Shown here one piece after another: positions 1 to 6,127 of a stretch of DNA of 6,158 nucleotides. The DNA is taken from positions 1-6,158 of the forward strand of contig JAJYHU010000358.1 of NCBI GenBank assembly GCA_021784615.1, read 5' to 3'. Numbering within the stretch: the stretch's first letter is position 1; the number at the start of each line of letters is the position of its first letter. The notes below the pieces were generated by a model. That model did no database searches, was not told the DNA's origin, and saw only the letters and a list, made by a program, of their open reading frames with translations. The DNA comes from Acidobacteriota bacterium (GTDB taxonomy: Bacteria > Acidobacteriota > Terriglobia > UBA7540). The position numbers were made by a program, and so were the translations under genes.

Positions 1-164
1 CCGGGGTGGCAGTACATACAGGAAGGTAACAGACGCACGATACCAACAACCAAATCGATTCATAACTCCGCATGAAGCCCCGCAAGAAGTGTTTTAATCC
101 GAACAAACTGAATTGAAATACCGATTTCGAAAGATAGATGGATCGCCCTCGATTTGCTTTTGAC

Positions 165-193
165 TTGACACGGCGCTGGGCGAGTGATAGCAA
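165..193 (+). promoter_or_regulatory. Candidate sigma-70-like promoter upstream of the membrane protein gene
   Basis: A perfect TTGACA hexamer lies at 165-170, followed after exactly 17 bases by TAGCAA at 188-193. The second box matches the TATAAT consensus at only three of six positions, so the call rests mainly on the -35 box and the correct spacing. The surrounding leader is visibly AT-richer than the coding DNA (about 40% GC on the line 61-120), as expected for a promoter region. Transcription would start about 70 bases before the ATG at 274. Confidence 0.3.
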
Positions 194-205
194 TCATACG
201 CTTTC

Positions 206-224
206 GGTCGTCGGAGACCTGACC
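206..224 (+). other. Small bulged hairpin in the leader of the membrane protein gene
   Basis: GGTC-GTC (206-212) can pair with GAC (216-218) and GACC (221-224) across a GGA loop, with a two-base CT bulge on the 3' side. If the candidate promoter at 165-193 is used, the hairpin would lie near the 5' end of the transcript, about 50 bases before the start codon. No T-run follows, so it is not an intrinsic terminator. It may be chance. Confidence 0.18.
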
Positions 225-273
225 ACAGCGTGCCGTGGCCATCCTCTAATCTTACGCAACAGGTTATAAGCCA

Positions 274-1617
274 ATGAAAAAGATAAATATCGTATGGTTT
301 ATTTTAATGCCTGGTCTTGCAATGTGGCTGGGGTGGGGAATCCGGGGTCAGATTGGGCATTCCAACGGAGCCATGATTCCGGGCGCATTTCTGGCTCTCG
401 CGCTCTGCATCCTGCTCCAGGGCAAAAAGTTTCCCCCAGGACTGCTCATCGGGCTGACGGCGGTGGGCTTTGGTTTTGGAGCGGACATGACCACGATGGA
501 GTCGGCGGGGATGGTGATCGGTGGCATCCATTCGCCGGCAGGTTCGGTGGCGCTCGGCTACGTGGGGCTGGCGACCAAAGGAGCTTTGTGGGCGTTGTTT
601 GGCGGCGCCGGACTCGCGATGGCTCTTGCCGCTTCCCGTTACCGGCGGAAGGATATTGTTCTCGGAATCATTTTCATGGTGGCGAGTTTCTACGCCGGGT
701 GGGCACTAATTAACCGGCCAAAGCTCCTCCAGCTTTCCATTGTTCGGCCTGAGATCTGGGCCGGCCTGCTGCTTGCCGGCGTGGTGCTGATTGCCTGGAT
801 CACGGTGCGCGGCCATACACGGATTCCGCTGGTGCTCGCTCTATGCGCGGTTGTTACGGGCGCCATCGGTTATCCCGTTGCCGTGACGCTATGTTCGGCC
901 GGCATCCACTCGTCCATCGGTGGAGTTGACTGGTGGAAGGTGGCCGAGACCACTTTTGGCACCTTCATGGGAGTAGGTCTGGGCATTGGAACCTACTTTC
1001 TTAGAAACCAGTTGCCGGATGCCGAGGGGACCGAGCAGTCCGTGAGTAGTGCTGGATTCAACTTGGGGGGTGTGGGTCTCGGCGGGGTGATCGCCGTGAT
1101 AGCGACAGCCCTGTACCAGACCATCGTGCCGTGGCTTCTACTTGGTTCGGTGCTCTGGTGCGCCGCTTATTATTCTGAGAAACTCGCCTGGCACATCGGA
1201 GTGACACTCACGTATTTTGGCACCGCCGAGAACGTGGTGGCCTACTGGCTCCACGAGCAGAGGATTGGGAACGCAGCCCTCTTATGGACGCTGGCCGTGC
1301 TGGCCACGGTTGTGGTTGCCTGGAAGGTCACAACCTGGTGGGATAGGAAAGGTAATGTGGTGGCCCGCAACTCTTTCATTATTGTGATGTGGGCCATCCT
1401 GATCCTGGAATATCTGAAGATGTTTATTGATCGCGCGGTGGTGAACCCCACGGCGCAAGCCCTGGTGGCGGCGGGTGGCCGGTGGGCGTACACCTTTAAA
1501 GCCTGGGGCGGCTGGGGAGGCCAGTTTCTAACCAATGTGTTCTTCACCGTAGTAGCCGTGATACTCACATGGATGGCTTTCCGAACCTCCTGCCGTGAGG
1601 AATTGCCGGGAAGGTGA
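274..1617 (+). CDS. Polytopic inner-membrane protein of unknown function (GWGIRGQxGH motif)
   Basis: The 447-residue product is strongly hydrophobic, with roughly 11-12 membrane segments judged by eye (about residues 4-22, 34-49, 55-72, 92-120, 128-147, 161-178, 183-205, 224-243, 267-300, 303-325, 334-350, 366-385 and 416-436; some may be double spans). It has no cleavable signal. Residues 20-38 contain a dense motif, GWGIRGQIGHSNGAMIPGA, which I recall from uncharacterised membrane proteins of Planctomycetes, Acidobacteria and Bacteroidetes; no function comes with it. Polar or charged residues within or near hydrophobic stretches (R24, H29, N31, E76, H86, H212, E225) look functional. The strings GHS/GIHS occur three times (residues 28-30, 84-87, 210-213), suggesting internal repetition as in transporters. 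The ATG at 274 starts a typical MKK- N-terminus, but the ribosome site is weak (AGG at 261-263). The glycosidase gene follows 139 bp downstream on the same strand, so transport or sensing of its product is a reasonable but unproven guess. Confidence 0.85.
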   Translation: MKKINIVWFILMPGLAMWLGWGIRGQIGHSNGAMIPGAFLALALCILLQGKKFPPGLLIGLTAVGFGFGADMTTMESAGMVIGGIHSPAGSVALGYVGLATKGALWALFGGAGLAMALAASRYRRKDIVLGIIFMVASFYAGWALINRPKLLQLSIVRPEIWAGLLLAGVVLIAWITVRGHTRIPLVLALCAVVTGAIGYPVAVTLCSAGIHSSIGGVDWWKVAETTFGTFMGVGLGIGTYFLRNQLPDAEGTEQSVSSAGFNLGGVGLGGVIAVIATALYQTIVPWLLLGSVLWCAAYYSEKLAWHIGVTLTYFGTAENVVAYWLHEQRIGNAALLWTLAVLATVVVAWKVTTWWDRKGNVVARNSFIIVMWAILILEYLKMFIDRAVVNPTAQALVAAGGRWAYTFKAWGGWGGQFLTNVFFTVVAVILTWMAFRTSCREELPGR

Positions 1618-1702
1618 AGTGCGCTGCCGGACAAGTGTTCATACCGGAAAATATCCAAACGGATTCATAACGGCTCCTGAGAAGCTGATAAGATAAAACG
1701 TT

Positions 1703-1726
1703 CAGCCTGATGCCCGTCAGTTGCTG
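1703..1726 (+). other. Intergenic hairpin between membrane protein and glycosidase genes
   Basis: CAGC-CTGA (1703-1710) pairs with TCAG (1717-1720) and GCTG (1723-1726) around a six-base loop, with a two-base TT bulge on the 3' side. It sits 30 bases before the glycosidase start codon. There is no run of T after it, so it does not look like a rho-independent terminator; a processing or stabilising stem in a two-gene transcript is possible. The rest of the 139-bp gap shows only a poor -10-like TAAGAT at 1689-1694 with no partner -35. Confidence 0.22.
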
Positions 1727-1745
1727 GGGCGTGTTCGCGGCTGCC

Positions 1746-1751
1746 GGTGAG
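1746..1751 (+). promoter_or_regulatory. Ribosome binding site of the glycosidase gene
   Basis: GGTGAG lies five bases before the ATG at 1757. It is a moderate Shine-Dalgarno match and supports that ATG, which also gives the full Tat signal about 20 residues in. Confidence 0.5.
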
Positions 1752-1756
1752 CCATT

Positions 1757-4654
1757 ATGAAGAAAAAACAGTACCTTGACAAACCTCTTGAAGCTTCCCT
1801 GCCGGAGATGAATGGTCTATCGCGCCGCGACTTTATGAAGCTGGCCGCCGTGAGCGGGAGCCTGCTGGGCTGGACGAATAACCTGCGGGCCGCAGCGCCT
1901 GGACAAGCGAGCCTTTCGGAACTCCATCTCCAGCGGTATGTGAACTCACATGACTTATTGTCTCTGCCGGACTGGGGTCCTTATTCCAAAAAGTATTTCG
2001 GCGTTTCCCACATCCCAGACGTAAGCCGCGGCCTGAGTTTTGATCTGAGCCTTTTTCCGCTGCTGGCCTCGGGGCCTGTCAAGTTGCCTGGTGTGATGGA
2101 CGATGATTCGGGCGTCCATCCATGGCAGGCGGCGCCGCGCATGGAATTTTATTCCATGCGCATGGAAACGATCTGGAAAGACCAAGTCTATTGCGACATA
2201 TCCTACTCCCAGATATCCAATGAGGGCCGGTTGGCGCGGCTGGAGCTGGTTAACCAGACCGGCGCGCCGCATGACATCACCTTGAATTGTTTGGCGCAAC
2301 TTGTCTTTCCACCCCTCACGGTATCCACCGCCCAGCCCATCCGCTTGTATAGAGTTGAACTACCGCCCGGAGCCCGGTGGATTGACGCGGTGGGCTACAG
2401 CGACCTGCAATTTGCGAAGCCGCGGCCTACGGACAATCTGGTAGGGGACGGCCTTTGGCGCGGCGAAGAGCGCCGCCACGAAACTGTCGGAGGTTCGGTC
2501 GTCGGGCAGGGATTTGGCCGGGACGCGGACGACAGCGTGCGGTACAAAGTGCGGCTTGAGCGGCCTATCTCGAACGCAGTCCTCGTCTGGCGTTTTCAAT
2601 TGGATGCGGGCGAAAAGGTTGCTTTCAAGCTGGACGGAGTTGTCCAGCGCGAGATCACGTTTGCGGGCAGCGGCAAGTTTATCACGGTGGCTGTCCCGGT
2701 GGGCGATTTGCAGGCGGGGGAATGTGACCTGCGCTTTACTTCGCTTGGAGGCGCGCCGGTTGCTCTCGATGGGTTTGTGCTGGCCGAATCGGGAAGCGCC
2801 GGCCAGCTTCATTTTGTCGAAGCGCCGTGGCATCCGGCGCCTCAAATCGAAACGGTCCCGGCGACGAACGGGCTGATTTTGAAGTATGGGGACGTTTCGA
2901 ACGCCTACGGGTTCGCTTTAGGCGTTCCATGGGCAGGGCGTCGTGAATTGAAATGGCGCGACTTGGATGCCGCTTTTGGAAGCAAGCCCGGGGGTGGAAC
3001 CGAGCTGCGCATCTTTGGCAGCCCTGAACGCCAAGTCCCCGGCGATCCCGATTCGCTTTTCGTTCACACTTATTCCAAGCCGATAACTTTAGAACCCAAC
3101 TCAAGGCGCGTCATCTACGGGTTGGTCTCAACCGGCCCGGAGGCGGAGGTTCGCCGCAGCATCGAGGCGTTCGATTCGCAGTCGCCTGCGAATGAGCGCG
3201 TTTATCATTCCATGAGGAAGAAGATTTTTCAGGTGGCCTCGACGCCTGCCGGGGAGCCTTACAAACTCAGCCAGCGTCTGATGGCTGCGGTAACGCTCTC
3301 GAATCTGGTTTATCCGCTCTACACGCAGGGGCAATATATCCGCCATTATTCGCCCGGCCGGGCGTGGGATTGCCTTTACACCTGGGACTCCGGTTTTACC
3401 GGCCTGGGGCTGCTGGAAATTGATTTGCGCTGCGCGGTGGAAATCCTGAACCTCTATACGACGCCTCCGGGCTCGCAATCGGCGTACATTCATCATGGGA
3501 CGCCGGTGCCCACGCAAATTTACCTTTTTTGGGAAATGTGGAACCGGACGCAATCGCGGGAGTTGCTGGAGTATTTTTATCCGCGCCTTCGGCAATACCA
3601 TCTTTTCATGGCCGGACGATTGGGCAGTTCCACAACCCGGCGGCATCGCGACCATTTGATTTGCACTTGGGACTATTTCTACAACAGCGGCGGCTGGGAT
3701 GATTATCCTCCGCAGAAATATTCCCGCATGCATAACCTCTATCCGACAGTTGCTCCGGTCGTCAACTCCGTCCATACCATTCGCTGCGCGAAGTTTTTGC
3801 GCGTGGCGGCCTCGGCCCTGGGCCGCACGGATGATTTTGCTGAATACGACGAGGATATTTCGCAACTCGCTCGTTCTCTCCAGAAATATTCCTGGGATCA
3901 GCCCTCCGGCTATTTCGGCTATGTGATGCACGACGAACGTGGCGAGCCGACCGGCATTCTGCGTTACGAGAACGGCGTGAATTTCAACATGGGGCTGGAC
4001 GGCGTTTATCCTTTGGTGGCTTCGATGTGTTCTCCAAAGCAAGAGAAGCTCATGTTGGATCATCTATTTTGTCCCAGCCGTCTTTGGATGGATATCGGGC
4101 TTACCACCGTGGATCAATCCGCGCCTTATTACATTCCGGACGGCTACTGGAACGGCAGCGTCTGGCTTGCGCATCAGTGGTTCTTCTGGAAAGCGATGCT
4201 GGACATGGGCCGCGGGGACTTGGCCCTCCGCATCCAGAAGGCGGGGATCGATCTTTGGGAGCGGGCGACCGACTCCACCTACAACTGTTATGAGCACTTC
4301 AAGCCTCGGCCGCCGATCGGCCGAGGGTGGCCGCAGCTCAGCAGTTTGTCGTCGCCGGCACTCTCCTGGTTTGCCTCTCTTTACACGCCCGGGCGGCTGA
4401 CCTGCGGGTTTGAAGTATGGGTTAAGGAATCCCGCTTTAGCCAGGGTAACCGGCGTCTCGAAGCAAAACTCAAGCCTTCGGACGGGAACGGCCGCCACGA
4501 ATTCACCGTGCTTGTTTCGATGAATCCCGACTCGCGCTACCAGGCGCGCTGGAACGGAACTCCGGCCACCTTCACGACGCCACACGAGGGGCTCCTACAG
4601 ATTCAACTTCCCTATGCATCGAGGACGGGTGAATTGATCGTAGATCGCATTTAG
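1757..4654 (+). CDS. Tat-exported glycoside hydrolase, six-hairpin (GH63/GH37/MGH1-like) fold
   Basis: The 965-residue protein opens with a twin-arginine signal: SRRDFMK at residues 22-28, a hydrophobic stretch at 29-39 and an AAA site at 45-47, so it should be folded in the cytoplasm and exported. Residues about 50-475 are beta-rich (N-terminal sandwich). Within them residues about 250-345 read like an embedded CBM6/CBM35-type jelly roll ending in LDGFVLAE. Residues about 480-880 form the (alpha/alpha)6 barrel. Marker motifs there are YTWDSGF (541-547), GGWDDYP (645-651), DGYWNGSVW (795-803), CYEHFKP (844-850) and GRGWPQLSS (865-873). By analogy with GH37 and GH63 enzymes, D648 or D649 is the likely general acid and E846 the general base. 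Residues about 880-965 are a small beta domain ending the protein naturally. An inverting exo-glycosidase on an alpha-linked sugar is likely; the substrate cannot be read from sequence. The last 60 bases overlap the convergent minus-strand gene. Confidence 0.85.
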   Translation: MKKKQYLDKPLEASLPEMNGLSRRDFMKLAAVSGSLLGWTNNLRAAAPGQASLSELHLQRYVNSHDLLSLPDWGPYSKKYFGVSHIPDVSRGLSFDLSLFPLLASGPVKLPGVMDDDSGVHPWQAAPRMEFYSMRMETIWKDQVYCDISYSQISNEGRLARLELVNQTGAPHDITLNCLAQLVFPPLTVSTAQPIRLYRVELPPGARWIDAVGYSDLQFAKPRPTDNLVGDGLWRGEERRHETVGGSVVGQGFGRDADDSVRYKVRLERPISNAVLVWRFQLDAGEKVAFKLDGVVQREITFAGSGKFITVAVPVGDLQAGECDLRFTSLGGAPVALDGFVLAESGSAGQLHFVEAPWHPAPQIETVPATNGLILKYGDVSNAYGFALGVPWAGRRELKWRDLDAAFGSKPGGGTELRIFGSPERQVPGDPDSLFVHTYSKPITLEPNSRRVIYGLVSTGPEAEVRRSIEAFDSQSPANERVYHSMRKKIFQVASTPAGEPYKLSQRLMAAVTLSNLVYPLYTQGQYIRHYSPGRAWDCLYTWDSGFTGLGLLEIDLRCAVEILNLYTTPPGSQSAYIHHGTPVPTQIYLFWEMWNRTQSRELLEYFYPRLRQYHLFMAGRLGSSTTRRHRDHLICTWDYFYNSGGWDDYPPQKYSRMHNLYPTVAPVVNSVHTIRCAKFLRVAASALGRTDDFAEYDEDISQLARSLQKYSWDQPSGYFGYVMHDERGEPTGILRYENGVNFNMGLDGVYPLVASMCSPKQEKLMLDHLFCPSRLWMDIGLTTVDQSAPYYIPDGYWNGSVWLAHQWFFWKAMLDMGRGDLALRIQKAGIDLWERATDSTYNCYEHFKPRPPIGRGWPQLSSLSSPALSWFASLYTPGRLTCGFEVWVKESRFSQGNRRLEAKLKPSDGNGRHEFTVLVSMNPDSRYQARWNGTPATFTTPHEGLLQIQLPYASRTGELIVDRI

Positions 4655-5089
4655 GCGGTCCCACAGCATCCGGCCAAGCGCCACCAGTTCTGCTGTAGCC
4701 AGGCCTTTGAATTCGATCCGCATCCTGCCCCGGGGGCCTTCCAACTCCACCCGGCATTCCGGCGCACTGCCCGGCCGCGGCGCCATCAGTTCCACAAACC
4801 TCGGCGGAGCGGCAGCCCCTGCGCGGTGCAGCCCGGCAGCTGACGCTTTCGCCTTCGCCGCATGTCCCTTCGCCACGCCTACTGTTCCCGCCCGCTGCTT
4901 GAGCTTGCCATACTCCAGATGCAGAACCTTCGCGGTGGCGTTGATCCCATGCTCACGGGCCAGCTTCGCCGCCGCTGTCCACAAGGATTCGGGAATCGGT
5001 GCGCGGTGCGTCTGCCTACTTCGCCACCGCCGGAGGCGTCCAAAAACCTTCCGCATTTCAGGGGGAATATCGGAAATCTCATCCGCCAT
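4595..5089 (-). CDS. IS66 TnpA-like helix-turn-helix protein, orphan (no tnpB/tnpC)
   Basis: The 164-residue product has a basic N-terminal part, a helix-turn-helix-like stretch at about 36-66 (AAKLAREHGIN followed by a second helix to LKQRA), an Ala/Gly/Lys-rich linker at about 68-95, and a C-terminal beta-plus-helix unit at about 97-145 (RFVELMAPRP, ECRVELEGPRGRMRIEFKG, then TAELVALGRMLWD). This order matches, from memory, the small first ORF of IS66-family elements in Acidobacteria and Verrucomicrobia, which binds DNA and acts with TnpB and the DDE transposase TnpC. Neither partner follows; the sequence to the left is the glycosidase gene. The family-like part ends around LWD (4658-4666), and the last 20 or so residues are antisense to the glycosidase 3' end, so the C-terminus looks like read-through past a breakpoint. 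The start at 5089 is chosen because AGGAGG lies seven bases upstream; a 15-residue upstream extension is less likely. Local GC near 69% is far above both neighbours. Confidence 0.6.
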   Translation of the reverse strand: MADEISDIPPEMRKVFGRLRRWRSRQTHRAPIPESLWTAAAKLAREHGINATAKVLHLEYGKLKQRAGTVGVAKGHAAKAKASAAGLHRAGAAAPPRFVELMAPRPGSAPECRVELEGPRGRMRIEFKGLATAELVALGRMLWDRLNAIYDQFTRPRCIGKLNL

Positions 5090-5127
5090 CGTCTGTCCTC
5101 CTCGCCCTGCTGGGCACAGGACAGACG
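5090..5127 (-). repeat. Perfect 10-bp inverted repeat / RNA hairpin abutting the TnpA-like start codon
   Basis: CGTCTGTCCT at 5090-5099 is the exact reverse complement of AGGACAGACG at 5118-5127. Inside the 18-base spacer, GCCC (5104-5107) and GGGC (5112-5115) pair around a TGCT loop, giving a two-tier stem. In a leftward transcript the proximal arm ends at the base before the AUG and includes half of the AGGAGG ribosome site, so long transcripts would hide the start while transcripts starting inside would not. As DNA it could equally be an operator or an element end. Confidence 0.6.
5097..5102 (-). promoter_or_regulatory. Strong ribosome binding site of the TnpA-like gene, partly inside the hairpin
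   Basis: On the minus strand AGGAGG lies seven bases before the ATG at 5089. It fixes this start over the in-frame ATG at 5134. Its last three bases belong to the proximal arm of the inverted repeat. Confidence 0.65.
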
Positions 5128-5160
5128 TTACCAACTTCCCTCAGCCCAAGTCATGCAGAC

Positions 5161-5190
5161 TTGCCGAAAGGACACGAAAAGAGTAAGAAT
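5161..5190 (+). promoter_or_regulatory. Weak candidate promoter of the nuclease-like gene
   Basis: TTGCCG (5161-5166, four of six to TTGACA) and AAGAAT (5185-5190, four of six to TATAAT) are spaced by 18 bases in the divergent intergenic region. The second box lies within a 5-bp inverted repeat, GAGTA-AGAA-TACTC (5181-5194), which could be an operator. Both matches are ordinary and may be chance. Confidence 0.2.
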
Positions 5191-5221
5191 ACTCGGTGAC
5201 CTGGACGTGCCCTTAGGCATT

Positions 5222-5226
5222 AGGAG
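5222..5226 (+). promoter_or_regulatory. Ribosome binding site of the nuclease-like gene
   Basis: AGGAG lies seven bases before the ATG at 5234 and decides the start. The reading frame stays open upstream to an ATG at 4862, but that stretch is antisense to the TnpA-like gene and has no such site. Confidence 0.65.
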
Positions 5227-5233
5227 ACCTCCC

Positions 5234-6127
5234 ATGAGTGATTTCAAGTTATTCGAGACTTGGTATCACGAGAACTTCTCTTCAAGCCTTTTGGCGTTTG
5301 CCGTGCGTCAGTCGCCAAACTTCTCACGGCGCGTGTTCGCTCTGCTGTGCCCCAAGATCAGTGACCCCAGCGCCGAGATAACCATTCGCAAAATCGAAAG
5401 AGAGTACCCATTCGAGGTATCCGAATCAAAAAGGCGCCGACGCGCGGACATTTATATCGAGGCAGCGGTGGATGGGAAATCGCTCCTATGTCTGATCGAA
5501 GCAAAGATTCAGTCTGGAGAGCAAGAACGCCAACTTATAGACGATCGCACATGGCTGGAATCTCAGGTCGCCGATGAGAAAATACTCGCAACAATTTCTA
5601 AATATCCGATCGCCTGGAGCGCAAAACCGGACGTTGAACTACGCTGGGCGGACCTTGCGCCCCTTGTAATGCAGATGGAGGAATACTCAAGCCCAGGATC
5701 GTTCGAGAAAAGCTTTTGGTCGCAATTTAGAGACCATTTGGGGGAAGTCATGGCCACTTTTCAGGGGTTTAGCTTAGGCTTCTGGAATGTCCACAGGCTG
5801 ATGCAGGAGATTGATCTGTTCCTGCATGCGGTCCTCGACGAGATTGGGGCTACAAAGCTGTATGATGACTGGAGAAAAGACCGCGCCGCATACTGGCTAC
5901 CCAACGAGCGAGCCACCGTGGGTTTCTACTGGTGGGAAAACTGGGGAGACCCCTCGTCCGAGAATACTCTCCTCGTATTACGCGACAAACCCGACAAAAA
6001 GAGGATACCCATCGCAAGCCTTCAAGAAATAGTCACCGAGTGTGCAGCCGCAAAACAGCACGGAGGGCTCGACCAGTATATTGCTAAGATTGCGTCACAA
6101 ATCCGCAAGGCCCTTGAGCCAACGTAG
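5234..6127 (+). CDS. Stand-alone PD-(D/E)XK nuclease superfamily protein (PDDEXK_4-like)
   Basis: The 297-residue product carries the PD-(D/E)XK signature: RRADIYIE (69-76, D72), then after a short hairpin CLIEAKI (86-92, E89 and K91), followed by ERQL (98-101), where Q100 could serve the next motif. E55 or E57 in the preceding helix is a candidate for the N-terminal acidic residue. Residues 13-40 (ENFSSSLLAF through VFALLCPKI) and VELRWADLAPLV (134-145) match the layout I know from PDDEXK_4 proteins, where an N-terminal helix pair precedes the core and a conserved W-x-D-L segment follows it. Residues about 185-297 form a separate aromatic-rich domain (YWLPNE, FYWWENWGDP). All core catalytic residues seem present, so metal-dependent DNA cleavage is plausible but target and role are unknown. 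No methylase or other restriction partner is in view. It has lower GC (about 53%) than its neighbours and ends with TAG TGA in tandem. It may belong to an accessory or defence locus extending beyond the window. Confidence 0.75.
   Translation: MSDFKLFETWYHENFSSSLLAFAVRQSPNFSRRVFALLCPKISDPSAEITIRKIEREYPFEVSESKRRRRADIYIEAAVDGKSLLCLIEAKIQSGEQERQLIDDRTWLESQVADEKILATISKYPIAWSAKPDVELRWADLAPLVMQMEEYSSPGSFEKSFWSQFRDHLGEVMATFQGFSLGFWNVHRLMQEIDLFLHAVLDEIGATKLYDDWRKDRAAYWLPNERATVGFYWWENWGDPSSENTLLVLRDKPDKKRIPIASLQEIVTECAAAKQHGGLDQYIAKIASQIRKALEPT

Larger units (their letters stand above)
4595..5127 (-). mobile_element. Probable remnant of an IS66-type insertion element
   Basis: The TnpA-like ORF together with its upstream 10-bp inverted repeat forms a segment with its own high GC. 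Read leftward, the sequence just outside the repeat begins GGTAACGTCTGTCCT; IS66 ends commonly start with GTAA, so position about 5131 could be the element's outer end. No matching second end is visible near 4655, and tnpB and tnpC are missing, so this would be a deletion derivative. Boundaries are estimates. Confidence 0.35.

Noticed and set aside
26..36. GGTAACAGACG near the left edge, partly similar to the sequence outside the hairpin at 5121-5132
   Set aside because: The shared stretch is too short to support a second element end.
60..242. 60-aa minus-strand open frame in the leader of the membrane protein gene
   Set aside because: Low-complexity mixed composition with no recognisable motif, and it lies over the likely promoter region; nothing supports expression.
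1242..1658. 138-aa minus-strand open frame over the 3' end of the membrane protein gene
   Set aside because: Antisense to clear membrane-protein coding sequence, with no family resemblance.
3128..4063. 311-aa minus-strand open frame inside the glycosidase gene
   Set aside because: Arg/Pro/His-rich antisense shadow of a well-supported plus-strand enzyme; no motif or ribosome site.
4655..4700. Bidirectional terminator expected between convergent genes
   Set aside because: I found no stem with an adjacent T-run; the genes overlap instead.
5090..5134. 15-residue upstream extension of the TnpA-like protein
   Set aside because: It would translate through the hairpin; the strong AGGAGG seven bases before the ATG at 5089 favours the shorter form.
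4707..5186. 159-aa plus-strand open frame opposite the TnpA-like gene
   Set aside because: Ala/Arg/Pro-rich shadow frame in very GC-rich DNA; the minus-strand frame has the recognisable architecture and ribosome site.
4862..5233. 124-residue N-terminal extension of the nuclease-like gene
   Set aside because: It is antisense to the TnpA-like gene, of unlike composition, and a good AGGAG site marks the ATG at 5234 instead.
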